Assembly (NCBI GenBank): GCA_902803695.1
Contig: CADCQX010000106.1
Coordinates: 1 to 25,450 of the forward strand
Direction: 5' to 3'
From: Oscillospiraceae bacterium
Lineage (GTDB): Bacteria; Bacillota; Clostridia; Saccharofermentanales; Saccharofermentanaceae
DNA length: 25,450 nt
Part shown: piece after piece, positions 1-7,164 of the stretch
Numbering within the stretch: the first letter of the stretch is position 1
Layout: each line of letters begins with the position of its first letter
Notes under the pieces: generated by a model
The model's database searches: none
Told to the model about the DNA's origin: nothing
What the model saw: only the letters and a program-made list of their open reading frames with translations
Translations under genes and position numbers: made by a program

Positions 1-2
1 AA

Positions 3-1160
3 GAGGTCCCTGTTATTCAGGAGGAATATGAACCTAACCCGGTACTCGCAGAAGCACAGCCTCTCGAAGGAAGCGAGATGCAGACAGACGGTATCAAATA
101 TACGGAAGACGGTCTTATCGATGTAAGTCAGGGAGGTCTTGCCCAGGCTACATATATCGAGGGCGCAGCTCCTCAGGCAGCAGCACCTGTAGCTTCGAGA
201 TACAGTGATGTTCCGACATTTACCGTCGTTCAGCAGTACGATGAAGCGGATCTTCCTATCGAGCTTCTCGATACATCTGTTTTCACACCTGACGACAGCC
301 TTTTATATATCGCAGCATATGATTCCATCATCAAGGAAACTCCTGACATGAGCTCCCTTACTCTCGCAACTATCGCAAAGACAACCCGAGTTACGAGAAT
401 AGGAATCGGTGACACATGGTCCAAGATCCGTACCGAAGACGGAACGGAAGGATACGTAATCACAAATACACTTTCCGTTGAGCCGGTCCTCGAGGCTATC
501 GACCGTATCGTATGGGTTGACTGTGACAGCCTCTCTCTTCGTGCAGAGCCAGATGCAGGATCTGAGTATCTCGGATCGCTTTCACGTTATACAAGACTTC
601 ATTGTACGGCTATAGTAGATAAGTGGTTCCAGGTTGAGACCCCTAACGGAAACGTCGGTTTCGTATATATTTCTTACACGACACAGACACCACCGCCGAC
701 ACCTACACCTGTTCCGACCAGGAGAGCTTCCGGAGGCGGAGGATCATCAGGCGGAGGAAAGACAGGTAAGGTTGCATCACTTCCTGCGATCTCAGGCTGT
801 AACGGTCAGAGTATCGTTGATATCTGTGTAGCAATGCTCGGCGTAAGCTATGTCTGGGCCGGTGAGTCCACCAGCGGCGTTGACTGCTCAGGTCTTGTAG
901 TATTCGCCTACAGGCAGGTCGGAGTCTCGGTTCCGCACCTCGCGCAATCCATAACGGGCTGCGGAATCAATGTCGCCCGAGAAGATATAGCGATAGGTGA
1001 CGTAGTCTGCTGGGATACCGGCGGTGGATATTGCGGTCACGTAGGAATCTACGTCGGAGGAGGTCAGGTCATCCACGCATCCAGTTCAAGAGGACAGGTT
1101 GTTTACGGAAGCCTTGATATGATGCCGATCCTGACGATAAGAAGACTCATCCAGTCGTAA
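3..1160 (+). CDS. SH3-NlpC/P60 cell-wall peptidase, 5' end outside the window
   Basis: The reading frame is open from the first bases of the window (frame of position 3), so the ATG at 78 is probably internal and the true start, with any signal peptide, lies upstream. Numbered from that ATG, the protein has a Pro/Ala/Glu-rich stretch and then two bacterial SH3-like repeats (about residues 95-135 and 143-200). A TPTPTP linker and a Gly/Ser-rich linker (about 205-232) lead to a C-terminal NlpC/P60 domain (about 238-360). The catalytic triad is visible: Cys270 in VDCSGL, His321 in CGHVGIY and His333 in VIHAS. The family cleaves D-Glu-(meso-DAP/Lys) bonds in peptidoglycan stem peptides; SH3 repeats usually bind the wall. 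It is probably a secreted cell-separation or wall-turnover enzyme. A terminator follows directly, so it is not co-transcribed with the next gene. Confidence 0.9.
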   Translation, partial: EVPVIQEEYEPNPVLAEAQPLEGSEMQTDGIKYTEDGLIDVSQGGLAQATYIEGAAPQAAAPVASRYSDVPTFTVVQQYDEADLPIELLDTSVFTPDDSLLYIAAYDSIIKETPDMSSLTLATIAKTTRVTRIGIGDTWSKIRTEDGTEGYVITNTLSVEPVLEAIDRIVWVDCDSLSLRAEPDAGSEYLGSLSRYTRLHCTAIVDKWFQVETPNGNVGFVYISYTTQTPPPTPTPVPTRRASGGGGSSGGGKTGKVASLPAISGCNGQSIVDICVAMLGVSYVWAGESTSGVDCSGLVVFAYRQVGVSVPHLAQSITGCGINVAREDIAIGDVVCWDTGGGYCGHVGIYVGGGQVIHASSSRGQVVYGSLDMMPILTIRRLIQS

Positions 1161-1180
1161 GTTTGATAAGCGTTTTCGAA

Positions 1181-1216
1181 AAGAAGGTTGTCGATTATGT
1201 CAGCCTTCTTTTTTTG
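1181..1216 (+). terminator. Rho-independent terminator after the NlpC/P60 gene
   Basis: The arms AAGAAGGTTG and CAGCCTTCTT pair over 10 bp (one G-U) around a 10-nt loop, followed by a run of seven T. It separates the peptidase gene from the fchA-folD run. Confidence 0.85.
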
Positions 1217-1263
1217 CCTTCATGTGCTAAACTCTAATAGTAATAAAAAACGAGGTGTGGCAC

Positions 1264-1878
1264 ATGAAAAATAAGACGATCGTAACTTTCACAGATGAAC
1301 TTTGTTCTAACGCTCCGGTACCGGGCGGCGGAGGCGCAAGCGCTCTCATGGGTGCAGTAAGTGCGGCTCTTTGCTCTATGGTGGGAGAACTTACGACAGG
1401 AAAGAAGAAGTATGCTGAATATCAGATAGATATCGAGAGGATCCTGGGAGATGCTAAGTATCTCAACAGTGAGATGCTGGATCTCATGCAGAAGGATGCG
1501 GATGCTTTCGAGCCTCTGGCAAAGGCATACGGTATTCCGAAGGATGATCCTGAAAGAGACGATATCCTCGAGGCAGCCCTCGTTGTTGCCGCACAGGCTC
1601 CGTTTGATATCGTAATGAAGTGTAAGGAAGTTGCCGCTTTGGTAGATGAACTCGTTACCAAAGGATCACGTCTTGCAATAAGTGACGTCGGTGTAGCTGC
1701 TGCCGCTTGCAGAGCTGCTGCAACAGGTGCCGCTATGAACGTTTATATCAACACCAAGCTCATGAAGAACAGAGAGTATGCCGCTAAGCTCAACGAAGAT
1801 ACAAACAGAGCAGTGGATGAGATCGTTACTATCTGTGACAACGCATACAAAGAAGTATACAAAGGATTGGAAAGCTAA
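1264..1878 (+). CDS. fchA: Methenyl-/formimino-tetrahydrofolate cyclohydrolase-cyclodeaminase family (FchA-like)
   Basis: The 204-residue protein matches the cyclodeaminase/cyclohydrolase family by its N-terminal signature PVPGGGGASALMGAVSAAL (from about residue 15) followed by a TTGKKKY stretch. The rest is a predicted all-helical fold of the usual length for FchA or the FTCD deaminase domain. Members hydrolyse 5,10-methenyl-THF to 10-formyl-THF or deaminate 5-formimino-THF. An in-frame GTG at 1255 is possible, but GAGGTG at 1252-1257 is the ribosome binding site for the ATG at 1264 (6-nt spacing), so I place the start there. The stop codon is one base from folD, implying translational coupling. 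Since the adjacent FolD lacks cyclohydrolase residues, methenyl-THF cyclohydrolase is the most likely role. No histidine-degradation genes are nearby to favour the deaminase role. Confidence 0.88.
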   Translation: MKNKTIVTFTDELCSNAPVPGGGGASALMGAVSAALCSMVGELTTGKKKYAEYQIDIERILGDAKYLNSEMLDLMQKDADAFEPLAKAYGIPKDDPERDDILEAALVVAAQAPFDIVMKCKEVAALVDELVTKGSRLAISDVGVAAAACRAAATGAAMNVYINTKLMKNREYAAKLNEDTNRAVDEIVTICDNAYKEVYKGLES

Positions 1879-1879
1879 T

Positions 1880-2722
1880 ATGAAAGAATTACTGGGTAAA
1901 CCCGCAGCAGATAAGATAAACGAGGATCTCGCTCCTCAGATCGAGTCGTTGAAACTCGAGGGAGTAGTTCCTACATTGGAAGTTATAAGAGTAGGCGCAA
2001 GGGAGGATGACCTCGCATACGAAAGAGGGCTTCTTAAGAAGTTCGAGAGCATGAACTGTCAGGTAGTCGTTAAGGAACTTCCTTCCGACTGCACACAGGA
2101 TGATCTCGAGAAAGCAGTTATCGAAGCTAACGAGAACGCTGATATTCACGGCATTCTCATGTTCAGACCTCTTCCGAAATCTTTGTCGGAGGCAAGGATC
2201 AAGGAACTGATCAACCCGCTGAAGGATGTTGATTCAATGGGAACAGCAAGTCTTGCAGGCGTTTTCACGGGTGATAAGAATACATTTCCGCCATGTACAG
2301 CGCAGGCTGTAATCGAAATATTGAAGTTCTACGGTATAGAACTTAAGAGTAAAAAGGTAACGGTCGTCGGCAGAAGCCTGGTCATCGGTAAACCTGTATC
2401 AATGCTTCTTATGGGGGAGAACGCTACAGTTACCATCTGTCACACAAAGACAGCTGACCTTAAGGCTGAGTGCAAGGCTGCTGACATTATCGTTGCCTGT
2501 GCAGGCGTTGCAAAGATGCTCAATAGTGAGTATGTCCGTGAAGGCCAGTATGTAATCGACGTAGGAATGAACGTTGATGAGAACGGCAAGTTATGCGGAG
2601 ATGTGGATTTTGCTTCGGTAAGCGAGATCGTGGAGGGTATCACACCGGTTCCGCGCGGAGTAGGATCCGTTACGACATCTGTTCTTCTCAAGCATACCGT
2701 TAACGGAGCTCTGAGAGCATGA
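1880..2722 (+). CDS. folD: FolD-like methylene-THF dehydrogenase lacking cyclohydrolase residues
   Basis: The start at 1880 gives 280 residues, the usual FolD length. The frame is also open upstream, but that would overlap fchA deeply. FolD landmarks are present: the Y47 region, HGILM..PLP (90-99), PLKDVD (113-118), the nucleotide-binding motif VVGRSLVIGKPVSMLL and ITPVPRGVG near the C-terminus. Against E. coli FolD, the catalytic Lys54 (YxxxK) is Leu51 here, and Gln98 (ILVQLPLP) is Phe95. Asp121 is kept as Asp118, and the usual ITPVPGGVG has Arg for the first Gly. Lys and Gln are needed for the cyclohydrolase half-reaction, so I infer a dehydrogenase-only enzyme, with FchA next door supplying hydrolysis. 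Its stop overlaps the next gene's start (ATGA, 2719-2722). Confidence 0.9.
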   Translation: MKELLGKPAADKINEDLAPQIESLKLEGVVPTLEVIRVGAREDDLAYERGLLKKFESMNCQVVVKELPSDCTQDDLEKAVIEANENADIHGILMFRPLPKSLSEARIKELINPLKDVDSMGTASLAGVFTGDKNTFPPCTAQAVIEILKFYGIELKSKKVTVVGRSLVIGKPVSMLLMGENATVTICHTKTADLKAECKAADIIVACAGVAKMLNSEYVREGQYVIDVGMNVDENGKLCGDVDFASVSEIVEGITPVPRGVGSVTTSVLLKHTVNGALRA

Positions 2723-3852
2723 AAACCTGCGCGTTTGCCAAAAAATGCGGCGGATGCGCATACATAAATAAAGAATACGAGGCTTCCTTAGTGAGCAAAC
2801 AAAAGGAAGTTTCCACTCTTTTAAACGGTTTTTGCAAAGTTGATGAGATCATAGGAGCTGATGAACCGTATTACTACAGGAATAAAGTCCATGCAGCATA
2901 TGAAAAGCAGAATGGAAAGATCCTGTACGGCACATATGAGGAAGGATCTCATAAGATCATATATAACGATGACTGTCTGATCGAGAATAAAAGGGCATCG
3001 GAGATACTAAAGACCATTAGTAAGCTCTTAGCTTCGTTCAAGATACGTATATATGACGAGAAAAAAGGCATCGGATTATATAGACGAACATTAATACGTC
3101 TGTCTGAGGAAACAGGCGAAGTAATGGTCGTTATGGTTGTTGCAGATCCTGTGTTTCCGGGCAAAAAGGACTTTGTGAAGGCGCTTTTGAAGAGTCACCC
3201 TGAAATTACATCGATTATTATCAATGTAAATAACCGTCGTGATTCCATGATCCTCGGACCTAAATCAATGACGGTCTTTGGCAAGGGATTTATAAGAGAT
3301 AAAGTGCTCGGAAAGACTTTTAGGATCTCTCCGACTGCATTTTTCCAGATAAATCATGCTCAGACTGAGATCTTATACTCAAAAGCCATCGAATTATGTG
3401 ACTTCAAAGGCACCGAAAAAGTACTGGATGCATACTGTGGGACGGGAAGCATCGGAATCTGTCTCGCTTCGAAGGTAAAAAGCGTTACCGGAGTCGAGCT
3501 AAACCGTGAATCTATAGCCTGTGCGAGGGAAAATGCCAAGTGTAACAATGTTACAAACATTGATTTTACAGGGGCTGACTGCACTTTGTACATGGAGAGG
3601 AACAAAGACAAGATTTCCTTCGATGTTATCGTTTTAGACCCGCCTAGAGCAGGTACAACACCTGAATTTATCAAGGCATCTGCCTCTTTGAAACCGTCAA
3701 AGATATGCTATGTGTCTTGTAATCCTGTGACACTTAAACGCGATCTGGGTCTTTTCGAGAAAGAAGGATATAAGACTAAAAGAATAGTTCCGGTCGATCT
3801 TTTTCCTTGGACACAGCATGTGGAATGCTGTGTGCTTCTGGAACGGGGGTAA
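2719..3852 (+). CDS. RumA/TrmA-type RNA (uracil-5-)-methyltransferase with Fe-S cysteines
   Basis: This 377-residue protein transfers a methyl group from SAM to C5 of a uridine, probably in 23S rRNA. An N-terminal cluster Cys4, Cys10, Cys13 and Cys86 fits the 4Fe-4S site of RumA (RlmD)-like enzymes. The methyltransferase core shows FFQINHAQTE, the SAM motif DAYCGTGSIG, VLDPPRAG and the catalytic-nucleophile motif YVSCNP (Cys334). There is no N-terminal TRAM domain, so the protein is shorter than the usual 430-460 residues of RumA/RlmCD. The gene overlaps folD by 4 bp (ATGA) and is probably cotranscribed. Whether it modifies U747, U1939 or both cannot be decided from sequence, so no symbol is given. 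Confidence 0.9.
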   Translation: MKTCAFAKKCGGCAYINKEYEASLVSKQKEVSTLLNGFCKVDEIIGADEPYYYRNKVHAAYEKQNGKILYGTYEEGSHKIIYNDDCLIENKRASEILKTISKLLASFKIRIYDEKKGIGLYRRTLIRLSEETGEVMVVMVVADPVFPGKKDFVKALLKSHPEITSIIINVNNRRDSMILGPKSMTVFGKGFIRDKVLGKTFRISPTAFFQINHAQTEILYSKAIELCDFKGTEKVLDAYCGTGSIGICLASKVKSVTGVELNRESIACARENAKCNNVTNIDFTGADCTLYMERNKDKISFDVIVLDPPRAGTTPEFIKASASLKPSKICYVSCNPVTLKRDLGLFEKEGYKTKRIVPVDLFPWTQHVECCVLLERG

Positions 3853-3869
3853 GACCGGCAAGATTGATC

Positions 3870-3894
3870 GATCACCTGTGAGGTGATCAGGAGG
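3870..3894 (+). promoter_or_regulatory. Perfect hairpin abutting a Shine-Dalgarno sequence
   Basis: GATCACCT and AGGTGATC (3870-3877 and 3881-3888) form a perfect 8-bp stem with a 3-nt loop. The stem ends immediately before AGGAGG (3889-3894), the ribosome binding site of the acetyltransferase gene at 3899. There is no T-run, so it is not a terminator. It could protect a processed mRNA 5' end, modulate ribosome access or be a protein-binding dyad. Confidence 0.45.
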
Positions 3895-3898
3895 AAAA

Positions 3899-4759
3899 AT
3901 GAGTAATATTATAAATAACTACAGAGATAATGATGCTTTAAGAGCATCTTTTAATGAATTGGCAGAAAAAGTCTTCGGGCTTAACTTTGAGAACTGGTAT
4001 CAGAACGGATTCTGGAAGGATAACTATATCCCGTATTCAGTTGTAATCGACGGTAAGGTCGTATCCAATGTTTCCGTAAACAGATGTAACGTAAACTACA
4101 ACGGCAAGACCGTAAAGCTCATACAGCTCGGAACGGTCATGACTGATCCTGACTTCAGAGGCAAGGGATATGCCAGAGAGCTTATGGAACAGATCATTTC
4201 CGACTATGAAGGAAAAGTCGACGGAATGTACCTGTTTGCCAATGATTCGGTAACTTCCTTTTATCCGCTCTTCGGCTTTAAGGAGGGTAAGGAGTATCAG
4301 TTCAGTAAGGAAGTCCAAAATGATGGCGAGAGGCTCGTAGCGCCTGTTTCCATGAGTTGCAAGGAAGATTGGGATAAGATGGTAAGTATCATCAATGAAA
4401 GATCCCAGAATGCGAAGATGTATATGGTGGATAATTCCGGATTATACATGTTCTATCTTTCCCAGTTCATACAGGAAAGTGTTTTCCATCTGTCCGATAG
4501 TGACACGTATATCGTAGCTGATATCGAAGGTGACACACTTATCCTTCATGCGATCTTCGGTGACTGCGACATTGAGACTGTTGTCTCAGCTTTCGGAAAA
4601 GAGATCAAAAATGTTGTCTTGTGCTTCTCGCCGAACGATCCTGTTGGCTATACCAAGCAGGAACTTCATGAAGAGGATACGACACTTTTTGTCAGAGGTG
4701 ATTTTTTCGAAAACACCTGGGTTGACGACGTCATGTTCCAGTCGATCACACACGCATGA
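3899..4759 (+). CDS. GNAT-family N-acetyltransferase, two-domain
   Basis: This is a 286-residue GNAT protein. The acetyl-CoA pyrophosphate-binding motif is DFRGKGYA (residues 85-92), preceded by the beta-4 strand IQLGTVMTDP and followed by a segment ending in FYPLFGF. The GNAT fold takes about the first 145 residues. The remaining 140 form a second domain I cannot assign; it is acidic and has no obvious catalytic motif. The N-terminal part resembles the Eis/YhbS-like enhanced-survival group, but the substrate cannot be told from sequence. The start is fixed by AGGAGG with a 4-nt gap. Its stop overlaps the start of the next gene (ATGA), so the two are translationally coupled. Confidence 0.85.
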   Translation: MSNIINNYRDNDALRASFNELAEKVFGLNFENWYQNGFWKDNYIPYSVVIDGKVVSNVSVNRCNVNYNGKTVKLIQLGTVMTDPDFRGKGYARELMEQIISDYEGKVDGMYLFANDSVTSFYPLFGFKEGKEYQFSKEVQNDGERLVAPVSMSCKEDWDKMVSIINERSQNAKMYMVDNSGLYMFYLSQFIQESVFHLSDSDTYIVADIEGDTLILHAIFGDCDIETVVSAFGKEIKNVVLCFSPNDPVGYTKQELHEEDTTLFVRGDFFENTWVDDVMFQSITHA

Positions 4760-5745
4760 TGAGAAGAAGACTAATTACGACAGTTCTTATTACGGCAATG
4801 CTTTTGTGCGCCTGCGGAACGGATAAGGAGAATAAGAATATGACTGATAATAACGATAAGAATATGTTCGCGTCAGGGATTGATTCGGATATCAATACAG
4901 GCGACGGCACTTCGGTAGGCGAGATCGAGATCTTCTGTCCGGAATCCGCCAGCGCCACCCGCGAAGACGTTACATACGGTGAGTTTTCTCATGATACGTA
5001 TTTCTCGAAAACGTGCGGAATGGAAAGAGGTTTCAGCATCCTGCTTCCATCAGATTACAGCACTGATAAAAAGTATCCGGTGCTCTATCTTCTGCACGGT
5101 ATATTCGGAGACGAATATTCTTTTTCGGGAGACGACAGCAACAAGATAAAGGAGATCGTCGGTAACATGGCTTATGACGGCCTTATCGAGGAAACGATCA
5201 TTGTCTGCCCGAATATGTTCGCGGCAACGGATCCTGATCAGAAACCCGGTTTTGATGCAGAGGCTTGCATCCCTTATGATAATTTCATCAACGATCTGGT
5301 TAATGATCTCATGCCTTATATTGAGAGTAATTATTCAGTTCTTACGGGAAGGGAAAATACTTATCTCGCAGGGTTTTCGATGGGAGGGAGAGAGACGATC
5401 TTTATCACTCTTCAAAGACCGGAACTCTTCGGATATGTGTGTGCGATATCATCAGCTCCGGGAATCGTTCCGACAACGGATAAGTTCATGATTCATCCGG
5501 GCATGATGGAGGAAAGCGAGATGAAGTTTAAGGACGGTGCGATCGAACCTGATGTCTTCATCCTTTGCTGCGGAACAAAAGATTCGGTGGTCGGAACATA
5601 TCCGAAGTCTTATCATGAGATATTTGAGACGAACGGTACTTCTCACATCTGGTATGAGATAACGGATGCGGATCATGACAACAACGCGATACGAAGCGGT
5701 CTTTATAATCTCTTCAAGCAGATAAGCCTTCACAAGAATGCCTGA
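4756..5745 (+). CDS. Lipoprotein serine esterase (esterase D / CE1-like)
   Basis: The 329-residue protein starts with MMRRR, a hydrophobic stretch and a lipobox LCAC (Cys20), so it should be lipid-anchored on the outer face of the membrane. A linker of about 50 residues rich in Asp, Asn and Gly precedes an alpha/beta-hydrolase of the putative esterase family (PF00756-like). Visible elements are the PVLYLLHG oxyanion strand, the nucleophile elbow GFSMGG (Ser208), Asp276 in GTKDS and His307 in DADHDNN. The family includes feruloyl and acetyl xylan esterases and S-formylglutathione hydrolases; the surface anchoring favours a carbohydrate-ester or other extracellular substrate. The start overlaps the upstream gene by 4 bp; a second ATG at 4759 is equally usable. 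Confidence 0.88.
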   Translation: MMRRRLITTVLITAMLLCACGTDKENKNMTDNNDKNMFASGIDSDINTGDGTSVGEIEIFCPESASATREDVTYGEFSHDTYFSKTCGMERGFSILLPSDYSTDKKYPVLYLLHGIFGDEYSFSGDDSNKIKEIVGNMAYDGLIEETIIVCPNMFAATDPDQKPGFDAEACIPYDNFINDLVNDLMPYIESNYSVLTGRENTYLAGFSMGGRETIFITLQRPELFGYVCAISSAPGIVPTTDKFMIHPGMMEESEMKFKDGAIEPDVFILCCGTKDSVVGTYPKSYHEIFETNGTSHIWYEITDADHDNNAIRSGLYNLFKQISLHKNA

Positions 5746-5783
5746 ACGGTGGTACATTGTTAGAAAAAAGAGGTTAGTGCATC

Positions 5784-6650
5784 ATGTTTGACCCGAAGAC
5801 GAATAAGTTTCCATATCCGATCGATACAAACAAGCACTACCTTGAAGTCCACAAGGACCGCGGCATTGTTTTCGATACGGAATATCCGTATATCGACCGT
5901 TCAAAGGGATTCAGGTTCAAGCAGGATATGGTGCGTGCTTTGGAGTATGCACTGGTGTTCTTTCTCTGCACAGTCCGTCTGGGCTTAAAGATCGAGGGGA
6001 GAGAGAATCTCAAAAAACACAGGGACGTCCTTAAAAACGGAGTAATCTCCGTTGCTAATCATGTGCACATGTGGGACTATATCGCGGTCATGAAAGCGAT
6101 ACGTCCATACCGTTCAAATCTTCTTGTGTGGGCACCGAATGTTAACGGCGAGAACGGAACGCTTATACGTATGGTCGGAGGCATTCCGATCCCTGAGGGA
6201 AGCGTCGCTGCGACAAAGATGTATCTTAAAGCGATTTCAGGGCTTCTTAAGGACGACCACGGCTGGCTTCATATCTACGCCGAAGGAAGCATGTGGGAAT
6301 ACTACGCTCCTATACGTCCTTTCAAAAAAGGACCTGCGCGTATCGCATGCAGCAACGATAAACCGATCCTCCCTCTGGGGTTTTCTTACCGTGAACCGGG
6401 ATGGGTCAGAAAGAATATCTTCCATCAGGCGGCGAAGTTCACTTTGCATATTGGTGAGCCATTGTTTCCGAATAAGGAATTAGGTCCGAAGGAACGCGAG
6501 AAAGACTTGACTATAAGATGCCATGACGAAGTCTGCAGATTAGTCGGGATCGATCCTAAAGACAGCATCTATCCGCCTGTTTTCGATAACTCGAAAAGGG
6601 TGGACTACTACACTGACACTTACGGTGTCGGATATAAAGGATCATATTGA
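5784..6650 (+). CDS. 1-acyl-sn-glycerol-3-phosphate acyltransferase-like (PlsC family)
   Basis: The 288-residue protein has the PlsC acyltransferase motifs. Motif I is NHVHMWD (His93-x4-Asp98, catalytic), a GGIPIPEGS stretch follows, motif III is AEGS (Glu167-Ser169), and PILPLGFSY corresponds to motif IV. One hydrophobic segment near residues 50-68 could anchor it to the inner leaflet. The family acylates lysophosphatidic acid in phospholipid synthesis. Divergent members act on other lysolipids, and this protein's extra N-terminal 50 residues and long C-terminus make the exact acceptor uncertain. AAGAGG at 5768-5773 is the ribosome binding site. It is preceded by a 38-bp gap without a terminator, so it may belong to the same transcript as the esterase. 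Confidence 0.85.
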   Translation: MFDPKTNKFPYPIDTNKHYLEVHKDRGIVFDTEYPYIDRSKGFRFKQDMVRALEYALVFFLCTVRLGLKIEGRENLKKHRDVLKNGVISVANHVHMWDYIAVMKAIRPYRSNLLVWAPNVNGENGTLIRMVGGIPIPEGSVAATKMYLKAISGLLKDDHGWLHIYAEGSMWEYYAPIRPFKKGPARIACSNDKPILPLGFSYREPGWVRKNIFHQAAKFTLHIGEPLFPNKELGPKEREKDLTIRCHDEVCRLVGIDPKDSIYPPVFDNSKRVDYYTDTYGVGYKGSY

Positions 6651-6663
6651 TGAGGATCAGTAA

Positions 6664-7146
6664 ATGATAAGACTTGAAAAGATAAATGCTGAAAATGTAT
6701 GGGAGATATTGGAACTAAGTGTAGAGGACGATCAGAAAAGATTCGTGTCCAATAACACCAGGAGCATCATCGAAGCGTATACTTCCATAACGGCGAACGG
6801 ACATGCTTTCCCGTTCGGTATTTATGACGATGATAAGCCTGTGGGATTTCTGATGATCGGTTATGGCGTGGATGATTATTGGACTAACGCACCTGAGATC
6901 GCGAAGGATAACTACAATATCTGGAGACTCATGATAGATAAGTCTTGTCAGGGAAAAGGCTATGGCCGCGAGGCTATTAAATTGGCGCTGAAATTTGTTA
7001 AGACATTTCCGTGCGGATCTGCGCAGTATTTCTGGACATCGTATGTACCGGGTAATGATGTAGCGAAGAAACTATATGCTTCGTTCGACTTTGAGGAGAC
7101 CGGAGATATGGACTGCGATGAGATCATTACCGCACTGAAACTATAA
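6664..7146 (+). CDS. GNAT acetyltransferase, BltD-like (polyamine acetyltransferase type)
   Basis: This is a compact single-domain GNAT of 160 residues. The acetyl-CoA loop is CQGKGYG (residues 95-101), preceded by the strand WRLMIDKS. The N-terminal pattern (SVEDDQKRFVSNN, then SIIEAY) and FPFGIYDDDKPVGFLMIGY resemble the spermine/spermidine acetyltransferase BltD of Bacillus. GAGGA at 6652-6656 gives 7-nt spacing to the ATG, and only 13 bp separate it from plsC. By family it would neutralise polyamines or a related amine in the cytoplasm. The polyamine assignment is by resemblance, recalled rather than searched. Confidence 0.8.
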   Translation: MIRLEKINAENVWEILELSVEDDQKRFVSNNTRSIIEAYTSITANGHAFPFGIYDDDKPVGFLMIGYGVDDYWTNAPEIAKDNYNIWRLMIDKSCQGKGYGREAIKLALKFVKTFPCGSAQYFWTSYVPGNDVAKKLYASFDFEETGDMDCDEIITALKL

Positions 7147-7164
7147 AAGAATTAGGAATAAAAA

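Noticed and set aside
1255..1263. GTG at 1255 as the fchA start
   Set aside because: It overlaps the GAGGTG ribosome binding site that is correctly spaced for the ATG at 1264.
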